A stretch of DNA of 64,000 bases from DATCMU01 sp036563245 (GTDB lineage Bacteria > Pseudomonadota > Alphaproteobacteria > Rhizobiales > Devosiaceae), in NCBI GenBank assembly GCA_036563245.1, contig DATCMU010000006.1:61785-125784 (forward strand), given 5' to 3'. Below the pieces are notes generated by a model. The model did not search any database and had not been told where the DNA came from. It saw only the letters and a program-made list of their open reading frames with translations. A program made the position numbers and the translations under genes. Positions 1 through 9,880 of the stretch are shown here, piece by piece (positions within the stretch are counted from its first letter, which is position 1; each line of letters starts with the position of its first letter).

Positions 1-995
1 AGTCTTTCGGCCGAGCCGATCATCCATTTGGCAATACCGAGAACCGCGAAGGTGATTGCAAAAAGGATGAGGCCCAGCGCGATCAGGCTCGACGTGTAGA
101 TATCGCCTGTGGCTTCGGTGAACTCGTTGGCGATTGCCGCGGAAATGGTGGTCGCCGGCGCCAGTATGGATGAATGGATCTTGTGCGAATTGCCGATCAC
201 GAACGTCACGGCCATGGTCTCCCCGAGAGCGCGGCCAAGCCCCAGCATGACGCCACCGACAAGACCGACCCGCGTATAGGGAATGATGATGTGCCGGACG
301 ACCTCCCAGGTCGTCATGCCCATTCCATAGGCCGATTCGCGCAACAGGACAGGCACGGTCAGGAACACGTCACGTGTGACCGACGTAATGAACGGCAGCA
401 CCATGATCGCCAGGACGATGCCCGCGGTCAAAAGGCCGATGCCGTAGGGCGGGCCCTGGAACAGCATGCCGATGCCCGGGACATTGCCCAGCGTATCGAT
501 CAGGAAGGGTTGAACGTATTTCTGCAGGAACGGCGCGAGGACGAAAAAGCCCCATAGACCGTAGATGATGCTCGGGATTCCGGCCAGCAACTCGATGGCG
601 ATGCCGATCGGGCGGCGCAGCTTCTCCGGGCAGAGTTCGGTCAGAAAGATCGCGATCCCCAGACTGACCGGAATGCCGATCAGCATGGCGATCAGCGAGG
701 TGACCAGGGTGCCGTAGATGGGTGCGGCGGCGCCGAAGATCTCCTTGACCGGGCTCCAGCGCTCGGTCCAGAGGAACGAAAACCCGAATTTGGACAGGGC
801 CGGCCATGCGCCGTGCACCAGGGCCACGATCACGCCCAGGAGCAGCAACACCACGAAGCTGGCGGAAATGAACGTCGCACCGACAAAGAGGCGGTCCTGC
901 ATCTTCCAGCCGCGCGTTGTCAGGTGACGCTTGTGCTTGGCCCGATCGCGGGCGCTGGCTTGCGTCGATGACGTCAGATTTCCGGTCAAGGTCAT
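1..995 (-). CDS. pstC: Phosphate ABC transporter permease PstC (3' end beyond window)
   Basis: Inner-membrane permease of the high-affinity phosphate importer PstSCAB. The frame runs from an ATG at 995 off the left edge, so 331 residues are visible and the extreme C-terminus is missing. A cytoplasmic basic N-terminus is followed by a first membrane segment at about 37-62. Further hydrophobic segments and the permease EAA-like loop (about residues 219-240, ending IIIP) precede the GRALGETMAV stretch typical of PstC. AAGGTGGG just before the ATG is a good ribosome binding site. It follows pstS on the same strand, separated by a strong hairpin, as in other pst operons. pstA and pstB presumably lie to the left. 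Confidence 0.95.
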   Translation of the reverse strand, partial: MTLTGNLTSSTQASARDRAKHKRHLTTRGWKMQDRLFVGATFISASFVVLLLLGVIVALVHGAWPALSKFGFSFLWTERWSPVKEIFGAAAPIYGTLVTSLIAMLIGIPVSLGIAIFLTELCPEKLRRPIGIAIELLAGIPSIIYGLWGFFVLAPFLQKYVQPFLIDTLGNVPGIGMLFQGPPYGIGLLTAGIVLAIMVLPFITSVTRDVFLTVPVLLRESAYGMGMTTWEVVRHIIIPYTRVGLVGGVMLGLGRALGETMAVTFVIGNSHKIHSSILAPATTISAAIANEFTEATGDIYTSSLIALGLILFAITFAVLGIAKWMIGSAER

Positions 996-1032
996 CCCAC
1001 CTTCGCTTTCATCGAGGCTGTTTCAGCACACA

Positions 1033-1060
1033 GGACGGGCGGAGTAAACTCCGCCCGTCC
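1033..1060 (-). other. Strong intercistronic hairpin between pstS and pstC
   Basis: GGACGGGCGGAG, a 4-base loop, then CTCCGCCCGTCC: a perfect 12-bp stem. No T-run follows on the minus strand. It is therefore better read as an RNA-stabilising or partial-termination element that keeps pstS transcripts more abundant than pstC than as a full terminator (inference). Confidence 0.7.
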
Positions 1061-1085
1061 CGAAAGGAACCGGAGTGTGACCCGA

Positions 1086-2141
1086 TTACATGCCGGGGGT
1101 GTACACGGCCTTCCCGTCGGCGACCACTTCGGTGGTCCAGGTCTTGTGGACAAGGTCGACGACGCTGTCGGGCATCGGGATGTAGTCGAGAGCGGCAGCC
1201 ATGTCATCGCCGTTCTGATAGGCCCAGTCGAAGAACTTCAGGGCCATCGCCACGTCGGCCGGGTTTTCCGGGTTCTTGTAGACCAGGATGAAGGTTGCGG
1301 CGGTGATCGGCCAGCTGTCGTCGCCGGGCTGGTTGGTCAGGATGAGATAGTAGTTCTCGGCCTTGCTCCACTCGGCATTGGCAGCGGCGGCCTGGAAGGT
1401 CTTGATCTCGGGATCGACGATCTTGCCGGCCAGGTTCTTCATGTTCATGTAGGCAAGCTTGTTCTGCTCGGCATAGGCGAACTCGACATAGCCGATGGAA
1501 CCGCCGGTCTGCTTGACGGTGTTGGCCACGCCTTCATTGCCCTTGGCGCCAAGACCGACAGGCCATTCGACCGAAGCGTCTTCGCCGACCTCGTCGCTCC
1601 ACGTGGGCGAGACCTTGCTCAGGTAGTCGGTGAAGTTGAAGGTGGTGCCCGACCCGTCGGAGCGGTGCACGACCGCAATGGCGGTGGACGGCAGGTTCAC
1701 GTTGGGGTTCAAGGCCTTGAGGGCCGGATCGTCCCACTTGGTGATCTTGCCCAGGTAGATGTCGGCGAGGGTCGGACCGTCGATGACGATCTGGCCGGCG
1801 TCGATTCCCTCGAGGTTGAAGATTGGCACGATGCCGCCCATCACCATCGGGAACTGGGTCAGGCCGGCCTGCTTCAGCTCGTCAGGCGTCAACGGCTTGT
1901 CGGATGCGCCAAACGTGACGGTCTTGGCCTTGATCTGCTTGATGCCGCCGCCCGAACCGATCGACTGGTAGTTCAGCCCGATGCCGGTCTCGGTCTTGTA
2001 GGCATCGGCCCACTTGGCATAGATCGGGTAGGGGAAGGTCGCGCCTGCGCCCGAAATGTCTGCAGCCAGTGCAGCGCCGGCCAGCGACAGGCTGAGCGCA
2101 GTCGCGGCAGCGCCGGCTACGATGTTCTTGAAAATGCCCAC
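1086..2141 (-). CDS. pstS: Phosphate ABC transporter periplasmic binding protein PstS
   Basis: Periplasmic phosphate-binding protein that delivers phosphate to PstCAB. 351 residues. A signal peptide spans residues 1-26 and is cut after ALA. The GAGATFPYPIY motif (31-41), the glycine-rich GSGGG (62-66) and the phosphate-contacting HRSDGSGTTFNF (159-170) are the hallmarks of PstS. The start is a GTG at 2141, chosen because AGGAG lies 7 bases upstream and the signal peptide begins directly after it. A Pho box about 90 bp upstream implies PhoB control under phosphate limitation. It is the first gene of the operon, with pstC downstream. Confidence 0.96.
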   Translation of the reverse strand: MGIFKNIVAGAAATALSLSLAGAALAADISGAGATFPYPIYAKWADAYKTETGIGLNYQSIGSGGGIKQIKAKTVTFGASDKPLTPDELKQAGLTQFPMVMGGIVPIFNLEGIDAGQIVIDGPTLADIYLGKITKWDDPALKALNPNVNLPSTAIAVVHRSDGSGTTFNFTDYLSKVSPTWSDEVGEDASVEWPVGLGAKGNEGVANTVKQTGGSIGYVEFAYAEQNKLAYMNMKNLAGKIVDPEIKTFQAAAANAEWSKAENYYLILTNQPGDDSWPITAATFILVYKNPENPADVAMALKFFDWAYQNGDDMAAALDYIPMPDSVVDLVHKTWTTEVVADGKAVYTPGM

Positions 2142-2229
2142 GTCGGATCTCCTGGATCAGGATTGGTGTCAAGGTTGACCGGCCTCTGGGTTGCCGATCA
2201 GCGAACGCCGGCATCGCTACCAGTCTATC

Positions 2230-2247
2230 ATGACACTTTCATAACAG
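2230..2247 (-). promoter_or_regulatory. Pho box upstream of pstS
   Basis: On the minus strand this reads CTGTTAT-GAAA-GTGTCAT: two 7-bp CTGTNAT-like direct repeats separated by 4 bp, matching the PhoB-binding consensus. It lies about 90 bp before the pstS GTG start, the expected place for PhoB activation. Confidence 0.8.
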
Positions 2248-2351
2248 GTTCGATCACGACCCAAACCCGCGGGAAACCGGGGCGGCGCGCCATCACATTC
2301 CGGCTCATGCCCCGAATGTGACAACGCGGCCCGTGACCGGCCGCCGCGCAG

Positions 2352-2381
2352 AAAAAAGCCCCGCCTCTTTGGGGGCGGGGC
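2352..2381 (-). terminator. Rho-independent terminator of the atp operon
   Basis: On the minus strand GCCCCGCC, an 8-base loop, GGCGGGGC, then TTTTTT. The perfect 8-bp GC stem with a T-run lies 42 bp past the atpC stop codon, so it ends the atpHAGDC transcript before pstS. Confidence 0.88.
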
Positions 2382-2422
2382 CGATATGATAACTGTGTGG
2401 GCTGGCGCCCGGACGCGTGCCG

Positions 2423-2848
2423 CTACATCGACACCGGCGGCTGCATGTGCATGGCCTCGTCGAGGAAATTCCTCAACGCATCGACCGCCGTCTGCGCGGC
2501 ATTGCGGGCCTCGGCGCTTTCGGCCTTGGCAAGCTCGTCCTGCGCGGCGCGCAGCTCCGCCTCGATCTTGCCGCGGTCCAGCTCGGAGATTTCCCGTGAT
2601 TCCTCGGCGAGAATCGTCAGTCCCTTTGGGGAGACTTCCGCCGATCCACCCCGCACGAAGAAAGTGTGGGACGCATTGTCGATATCGACGATGTTGACGA
2701 ACCCGGGCTTGAGAATGGTCAGCACCGGGGCGTGATCGGCAAGAGCGGTGAAATACCCCTCGACCGCCGGCACCGTCGCCGAACGTGCCTGTCCGCTCAT
2801 CACGAGCCGGTCGGGCGCCACGATTTCGAAATGGATACCGTCGGCCAT
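2423..2848 (-). CDS. atpC: F1F0 ATP synthase subunit epsilon
   Basis: Central-stalk subunit of F1 that couples rotation and can inhibit ATP hydrolysis. 141 residues, the usual length. The N-terminal beta-sandwich is recognisable (IVAPDRLV near residue 9, then EGYFTALADHAPVLTILKPG). A C-terminal charged helical part rich in Glu and Ala follows. AGGAG lies just upstream of the ATG. Last gene of the F1 operon, followed by a clear terminator. A 69-bp gap to atpD contains a strong hairpin. Confidence 0.96.
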   Translation of the reverse strand: MADGIHFEIVAPDRLVMSGQARSATVPAVEGYFTALADHAPVLTILKPGFVNIVDIDNASHTFFVRGGSAEVSPKGLTILAEESREISELDRGKIEAELRAAQDELAKAESAEARNAAQTAVDALRNFLDEAMHMQPPVSM

Positions 2849-2874
2849 CGGTCAATCTCCTGTGCAAAACCGGG

Positions 2875-2903
2875 AGCGCGGCGCGCGATGCGCGTGCCGC
2901 GCT
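2875..2903 (-). other. Intercistronic hairpin between atpD and atpC
   Basis: AGCGCGGC plus five further paired bases, a 3-base ATG loop, then the complement ending GCCGCGCT: a 13-bp stem with one G-U pair. There is no T-run, so it is probably a processing or stability element setting the epsilon to beta ratio (inference). Confidence 0.6.
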
Positions 2904-2917
2904 GTCTAACGTGGTGC

Positions 2918-4363
2918 CTAGGCGGCCTCGGCGGCCAGCTTCTGCGCCTTCTTCACGGCATCCTCGATGGTGCCAACCATGTAGAACGCGGCTTCGGGCA
3001 GGTGATCGTACTCGCCGGCGACCAGTCCCTTGAACGCCCGGATGGTGTCCTCGAGTTCAACGAACACGCCCGGCGTGCCGGTGAACACCTCGGCCACGGT
3101 GAACGGCTGAGACATGAAGCGCTCGATCTTGCGGGCGCGCGCCACGGTCAGCTTGTCCTCTTCGGAGAGTTCGTCCATGCCCAGGATTGCGATGATGTCC
3201 TGCAGCGACTTGTAGCGCTGCAGCACTTCCTGCACCTGGCGGGCGACAGTGTAATGTTCCTCGCCCACGATCGAGGGGTCAAGCATGCGGGACGTGGAGT
3301 CGAGCGGATCGACCGCCGGATAGATGCCCTTTTCCGAAATGGCGCGGTTGAGCACGGTCGTCGCATCGAGGTGGGCGAACGAGGTCGCCGGCGCCGGGTC
3401 GGTCAGGTCGTCAGCCGGCACGTAGATCGCCTGCACCGAGGTGATCGAGCCCTTGGTCGTGGTGGTGATGCGCTCCTGCATGGCGCCCATGTCGGTCGCC
3501 AGCGTCGGCTGGTAGCCCACCGCGGAGGGAATGCGCCCGAGAAGCGCAGACACCTCTGAACCGGCCTGGGTGAAGCGGAAGATGTTGTCCACGAAGAACA
3601 GGACGTCCTGGCCCTGGTCGCGGAAATGCTCGGCGACGGTCAGGCCGGAAAGGGCGACGCGGGCGCGCGCGCCGGGCGGCTCGTTCATCTGCCCGTAAAC
3701 CAGGGCGCACTTGGAACCAGCGGCCGACCCGTTGTTTTCCTTGGGGTCCTTGTTCACGCCCGATTCGATCATTTCGTGATAAAGGTCGTTGCCCTCGCGG
3801 GTGCGCTCGCCGACGCCAGCGAAGACCGAATAGCCACCGTGGGCCTTCGCAACGTTGTTGATCAGTTCCTGGATGAGCACCGTCTTGCCCACGCCCGCGC
3901 CGCCGAACAGGCCAATCTTGCCGCCGCGCGCATAAGGGGCGAGCAGGTCGACCACCTTGATGCCGGTGACCAGGATCTGCGCCTCCGGGCTCTGATCGAC
4001 GAAAGCCGGCGCGTCCTGGTGAATGCCGCGGCGCGACTTGGTCTTGACCGGGCCGGCCTCGTCCACGGGCTCGCCGATCACGTTCATGATGCGTCCGAGG
4101 GTTTCCTCGCCCACCGGCACCGATATCGGCTCGCCGGTATCGACCACGTCCTGCCCGCGTACGAGGCCCTCGGTGGTATCCATCGCGATGGTGCGCACCG
4201 CGTTCTCGCCAAGGTGCTGAGCCACTTCCAGAACCAGACGCGTACCGTTGTTGTCGGTCTCCAGCGCGTTCAGGATGGCGGGAAGATGGCCGTCGAACGT
4301 CACGTCGACAACGGCGCCGATGACCTGAGAGACGCGGCCGACCTTCTTTTCCTGTGCTGCCAT
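2918..4363 (-). CDS. atpD: F1F0 ATP synthase catalytic subunit beta
   Basis: Catalytic nucleotide-binding subunit of F1. 481 residues. The Walker A motif GGAGVGKT is at about 154-161. GERTREGNDLY, holding the catalytic glutamate, is near 190. LFFVDNIFRFTQAGSE is the Walker B region, and SAVGYQPTLATDMG is the family signature. GGAG precedes the ATG by a normal distance. It lies between atpG and atpC in the standard alphaproteobacterial F1 order. Confidence 0.98.
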   Translation of the reverse strand: MAAQEKKVGRVSQVIGAVVDVTFDGHLPAILNALETDNNGTRLVLEVAQHLGENAVRTIAMDTTEGLVRGQDVVDTGEPISVPVGEETLGRIMNVIGEPVDEAGPVKTKSRRGIHQDAPAFVDQSPEAQILVTGIKVVDLLAPYARGGKIGLFGGAGVGKTVLIQELINNVAKAHGGYSVFAGVGERTREGNDLYHEMIESGVNKDPKENNGSAAGSKCALVYGQMNEPPGARARVALSGLTVAEHFRDQGQDVLFFVDNIFRFTQAGSEVSALLGRIPSAVGYQPTLATDMGAMQERITTTTKGSITSVQAIYVPADDLTDPAPATSFAHLDATTVLNRAISEKGIYPAVDPLDSTSRMLDPSIVGEEHYTVARQVQEVLQRYKSLQDIIAILGMDELSEEDKLTVARARKIERFMSQPFTVAEVFTGTPGVFVELEDTIRAFKGLVAGEYDHLPEAAFYMVGTIEDAVKKAQKLAAEAA

Positions 4364-4387
4364 GATTGTTCTCCGACTTCGATGGGG

Positions 4388-5269
4388 TTAGAGCGCTTCG
4401 GCGCCCGAAATGATTTCGATGAGCTCCTTGGTGATCTGCGCCTGCCGCTGCCGGTTATACTGCAGCGTGTAGCGCTCGATCATGTCGCCAGCATTGCGCG
4501 TGGCGTTGTCCATGGCCGTCATCTGCGCGCCAAAGAACGAGGCATTGTTCTCAAGAAGCGCCCGATAGACCTGCACGCTCACATTGCGCGGCAACAGGTC
4601 CTTGAGGATGACTTCCTCATCCGGCTCGTATTCATAGCTGACCGCGGCATCCGCCTTCTCGTCCTGCTCCTCGTCGAAGCTGGCGGGAATGAGCTGCTGC
4701 TCGGTTGGCACCTGGCTGATGACGGAGCGGAACTGCGAATAGAACAGCGTCGCCACATCGAACTCGCCCGCCTCGAACATGGCGAGGACCTTCTCGCCGA
4801 TATCCCGGGCGTGGCTGTATTTCAGCTCGCGCACATCGCGCAGGCTGATCACCTCGATGATGCGCTCCTTGTGCAGCCGCTTGAGGACATCGTACCCCTT
4901 GCGTCCCACGCACAGCACCTTGACCGTCTTGCCTTCGGCGACCAGCGCATTGATCCGGTCGCGCGCCAGCCTGGCGATCGAAGAGTTGAAGCCGCCGCAA
5001 AGCCCGCGCTCGCCAGTCGCCACCACCAGCAGATGCGTCTGGTCCTTGCCGGTGCCCGCCAACAGCGCGGGCGCGCCCGGCCGTCCCTTGTAGGCGGCGG
5101 CAAGCCGGGACAGGACGTTCTCCAGACCCTCGGCATAGGGCCGGCCCGCCTCGGCGCGCGACTGCGCGCGCCGCAGACCGGCCGCCGCGACCATCTGCAT
5201 GGCCTTGGTGATCTTCTGGATTGATTTGACCGAACCGATTCGGTTTTTCAGATCCTTGAGTGAGGGCAT
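4388..5269 (-). CDS. atpG: F1F0 ATP synthase subunit gamma
   Basis: Rotating central shaft of F1. 293 residues. The two ends that form the coiled coil are well conserved: an N-terminal helix (KNRIGSVKSIQKITKAMQMV) and a C-terminal helix ending EIISGAEAL. A middle region with GLCGGFNSSI matches the Rossmann-like domain. AAGG lies before the ATG. A 24-bp gap to atpD and a 28-bp gap from atpA show one operon. Confidence 0.97.
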   Translation of the reverse strand: MPSLKDLKNRIGSVKSIQKITKAMQMVAAAGLRRAQSRAEAGRPYAEGLENVLSRLAAAYKGRPGAPALLAGTGKDQTHLLVVATGERGLCGGFNSSIARLARDRINALVAEGKTVKVLCVGRKGYDVLKRLHKERIIEVISLRDVRELKYSHARDIGEKVLAMFEAGEFDVATLFYSQFRSVISQVPTEQQLIPASFDEEQDEKADAAVSYEYEPDEEVILKDLLPRNVSVQVYRALLENNASFFGAQMTAMDNATRNAGDMIERYTLQYNRQRQAQITKELIEIISGAEAL

Positions 5270-5297
5270 GACGCCTTAGGCTCCCTGACTGGCCCGG

Positions 5298-6829
<1,532 letters not shown>

Positions 6830-6830
<1 letters not shown>

Positions 6831-7390
6831 TAGCCGACCTCTTTCATGGCGATCTTCATGGCTGTCAGTTTTGTCTTGAGCGAGGAATCGATCATCTCCG
6901 AGCCGACCTTGACCACAAGGCCGCCGATCAGCGAGGGATCGACCAGCTCATCGAGCGTAACCGTCTTGCCGAGCTTCTTTTTCAGTGTGTCCGCAAGGCT
7001 CTTGACCTGGGCGCGCGACAGCGGCGCGGCGGATGTCACTTCCGCCTTCACCTCGCCGCGGGCCTTGGCGGCCAGCTCGCGAAAGTTCGATATCATCGCC
7101 GGAAGGGCGAAAAGCCGCCCATGGCCGGCCACGACCCGAATGAAATTGGCCACTGTCTCGGGCGCCTTGGCCTTGGCGAGGATGGCGTCCATCGCCGTGC
7201 TCTTCACTTCGGCGGAAATCACCGGGCTGCGAAGGAAACGCACGAAGTCTTCGCTCTCGCCTGCCAGCGCGGCGATACCGGCGAGACTGGCCTCAACGCC
7301 CTCGATTTCGCCGCTTTCCTGCGCAATCTCGAACAGGGCCGTGGCATAGGGCCGGGCGATGTGCTCAACGACAGAATTGTGCGCGCTCAA
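6830..7390 (-). CDS. atpH: F1F0 ATP synthase subunit delta
   Basis: Peripheral-stalk protein linking F1 to F0. From a TTG start at 7390 it has 186 residues, the usual length. The conserved N-terminus IARPYATALFEIAQ begins about nine residues in. GAGGGTGGCC lies about 10 bases before this TTG. An in-frame ATG at 7435 would add 15 residues, and the frame stays open to 7573, but those extra residues do not look like the family. First gene of the F1 operon. C-terminal SLKTKLTAMKIAMKEVG is typical. The F0 genes are not in this window, as is usual in alphaproteobacteria. Confidence 0.93.
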
Positions 7391-7514
7391 TCTCTGGCCA
7401 CCCTCATTCTTGCAACCCGACTTGCGGCCGCTCATCCCTGGCAGGGAAAAACGGTCGCGCACGTTCGACAGGATCTGCGAGATCGGCCAGTGCGGCCCCC
7501 TCAAATTCGCGCTC

Positions 7515-7543
7515 CCTCTAACACACCAATCTGGCGCTCGCAA
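7515..7543 (-). promoter_or_regulatory. Putative promoter of the atp operon
   Basis: On the minus strand TTGCGA (7538-7543), a 17-bp spacer, then TAGAGG (7515-7520). The spacing is ideal for a housekeeping sigma factor, and the site lies about 125 bp before the atpH TTG start. The -10 box is weak by the E. coli standard. The mdh and sdh promoters here have the same layout. Confidence 0.45.
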
Positions 7544-7609
7544 GCACGGGGGGCCCGTTAGAGGACGCGACAAATGTCGCAGTCGCCATGCCGGTCGCCA
7601 ACAGGCAAA

Positions 7610-9778
7610 TCAGTAGAAGCTGACCGGATCGATATCCACCTGCACCCTGAGGTTGCCGCCGGGGCGTTCCGCATTCGACAGCCAGAAGCGGACATAGCCG
7701 GAAAGATCGAATTCCTTCGGGCTTTGCACCAGCAGGCGCACCCTGTGGCGGCCACGCACCATGCTGACCGGCGCATCGGCGGGCCCGAACAGGCGGATGC
7801 CTTCGGCCATCGGCGCCGCGGACAACAGCCGGCGGGCAAATCCGAAGGCGTCATCGTGTTCGTTCGCCGAGACGATCAGCGCCGCCAGCCGGCCGAATGG
7901 GGGCAGGCCGCCCTCTTCGCGCGTCCTGAGCTCCTGGGCATAGAAAGCCTCGCTGTCGCCCTTCACCATCGCCTCGATCACCGGATGAGAGGGGTGATAG
8001 GTCTGCAGGAAGGCCCGCCCGGCACGCGCGGCCCGCCCGGCGCGCCCCGCGACCTGGGTGAGGATCTGATAGGTCTTTTCCGCCGCGCGCGGATCGCCAT
8101 GCGCCAGACCCAGATCCGCGTCCAGCACGCCCACGACGGTGAGCTTTTCGAAGTGGTGGCCCTTGGCCACCAGCTGCGTCCCGATCACCAGATCGTAGTC
8201 GCCGCGCTCGATCTCGAGGAAACGCTGGCGCAACTGGGCGTGCCCGCCCATGTCCGACGAAAGGATAACCCGCCGGGCGTCGGGAAACCGGGCCGCCGCT
8301 TCCTCCGCAACCCTCTCGATGCCCGGCCCGATCGGCACCAGCGTATCCGCCTCCCCGCAATTGGCGCAGGTCTCGGGCTTGCGGATCTCGTGGCCGCAAT
8401 GATGGCAGGCAAGCACCCCGCGGAACCGGTGCTCGACCAGCCACGCCGAACAGTTCGGGCACTGGTATTGATGCCCGCAGGCCCGGCACAGGGTCAGCGG
8501 GGCATAGCCGCGGCGGTTGAGAAACAGCAAGGCCTGCTCGCCCCTGTCGAGCGCGGCAAAGACCTCGCGCGCCAGCCGCGGGGCGATCCATTGCCCCTTG
8601 TCCGGCCCCTCGGCCCGCATGTCGATGGCCGCGATGTCCGGCAGGACTGCGTCGGCGAACCTTGTCTGCAGCCGCACATGCATGTAACGGCCCTGGTTGG
8701 CATTGTGCCGCGATTCGACCGAAGGGGTGGCCGAAGAGAGGATAACCCTTGCCCCGGCGAGATTGCCGCGCACCACGGCCATGTCGCGGGCGTGGTAGTT
8801 CACGCCGTCCGACTGTTTGAATGCACCGTCGTGTTCTTCGTCGAGGACGATGAGCCCCAATTCGTGGAAAGGCAGGAACAGGGCCGAGCGCGCCCCGACC
8901 ACCGCCCGAACCGTGCCATTCATCACGCCGCGCCAGATACGGGCTCTCTGCACCGGCGTCATGTCGGAATGCCACTCGCCGGCCGGCGTACCGAACCTGT
9001 CCGAGAACCGTTTCAGGAATGTATGGGTCAGCGCGATCTCGGGCAGAAGGACCAGGGCCTGCTGCCCGGCGCGCAACGTGTCCGCCACCGCCTCGAAGAA
9101 GACCTCGGTCTTGCCCGATCCGGTAACCCCGTCCAGCAGCGCCACCGAGAACCCGCCACCATCCGCCGCGCGCAATGCGCTGAGGGCATCGGCCTGTCCT
9201 TCGCTGAGGCTGGGGGGCGCATGATCTGGGTCTGGTGGCTGGACGACCGGCGGCGGCGGCAGCGCCACCTGCTCCAGCGTGCCCGCCTTCACCAGCCCCT
9301 CGATGACCGAGGGCGAAACCCCGCTCGCTCCGACCAGCGCGGGCTTGGCCCAAGCCATGCCGTCCTCGAGCAGTTCGAGCACCCTGGCGCGCGCTTCGGT
9401 CATGCGCTCGGGCGGCGCCCCGGCAAGACGGTAGGCGATCACCGGCTTTTCTGGCTCCAGCGCCTCGGTGGACCGAAGAACTCCGCGCAGCACCATGCCT
9501 GGCGCTGCCAGCGTGTAGCGCGCAACCCAGTCGACCAGTCGCAACAACTCGTCGGACAGGGGCGGCACATCGAACACCTGGACGATGTCCCGCAACCGGT
9601 TGTGAGCCACCATGTCCCTGGGCGCCCCCCAGACCACGCCGACGGTCTGGCGCGGTCCCAGCGGCACGACGACGATGGACCCGCGCGTCACGCGCATCCC
9701 TTGCGGCACCCTGTAGGTATACGGCCCCTCGACCGCCACACCCACCATGACCGCCACCGTGTCGCCCAGTTCGTTCAT
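7610..9778 (-). CDS. priA: Primosomal replication restart helicase PriA
   Basis: DNA helicase that restarts stalled replication forks and loads DnaB. 722 residues from the ATG at 9778, chosen because AGGAGAAGG lies directly upstream (the frame extends 23 codons further without a ribosome site). In order: an N-terminal 3'-end-binding domain; Walker A GVTGSGKT (about 217-224); the DEEH box (313-316); eight zinc-binding cysteines in four pairs between about 431 and 474 (CRAC, CPNC, CHHC, CANC); and a C-terminal helicase lobe with GRAGRA. It ends about 220 bp before atpH. Confidence 0.97.
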   Translation of the reverse strand: MNELGDTVAVMVGVAVEGPYTYRVPQGMRVTRGSIVVVPLGPRQTVGVVWGAPRDMVAHNRLRDIVQVFDVPPLSDELLRLVDWVARYTLAAPGMVLRGVLRSTEALEPEKPVIAYRLAGAPPERMTEARARVLELLEDGMAWAKPALVGASGVSPSVIEGLVKAGTLEQVALPPPPVVQPPDPDHAPPSLSEGQADALSALRAADGGGFSVALLDGVTGSGKTEVFFEAVADTLRAGQQALVLLPEIALTHTFLKRFSDRFGTPAGEWHSDMTPVQRARIWRGVMNGTVRAVVGARSALFLPFHELGLIVLDEEHDGAFKQSDGVNYHARDMAVVRGNLAGARVILSSATPSVESRHNANQGRYMHVRLQTRFADAVLPDIAAIDMRAEGPDKGQWIAPRLAREVFAALDRGEQALLFLNRRGYAPLTLCRACGHQYQCPNCSAWLVEHRFRGVLACHHCGHEIRKPETCANCGEADTLVPIGPGIERVAEEAAARFPDARRVILSSDMGGHAQLRQRFLEIERGDYDLVIGTQLVAKGHHFEKLTVVGVLDADLGLAHGDPRAAEKTYQILTQVAGRAGRAARAGRAFLQTYHPSHPVIEAMVKGDSEAFYAQELRTREEGGLPPFGRLAALIVSANEHDDAFGFARRLLSAAPMAEGIRLFGPADAPVSMVRGRHRVRLLVQSPKEFDLSGYVRFWLSNAERPGGNLRVQVDIDPVSFY

Positions 9779-9880
9779 GCCTTCTCCTGCACCCGCCACC
9801 AGACAATAGGCAAGCGCCGCGATTCGCGCAGCATGCACACCATCCACACTTCCCTAACCGCCGCATGGCATATTCGGCAC

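Noticed and set aside
1077..2321. 414-codon frame antisense to pstS
   Set aside because: Shadow of pstS in a GC-rich genome; no motif and composition is Gly/Val/His-rich as expected for reverse-strand translation.
7574..9880. Long + strand open frame running through priA into xerC
   Set aside because: It is antisense to priA, has no family similarity before 9881, and GC-rich codon bias explains antisense openness. Only the xerC part from 9881 is real.
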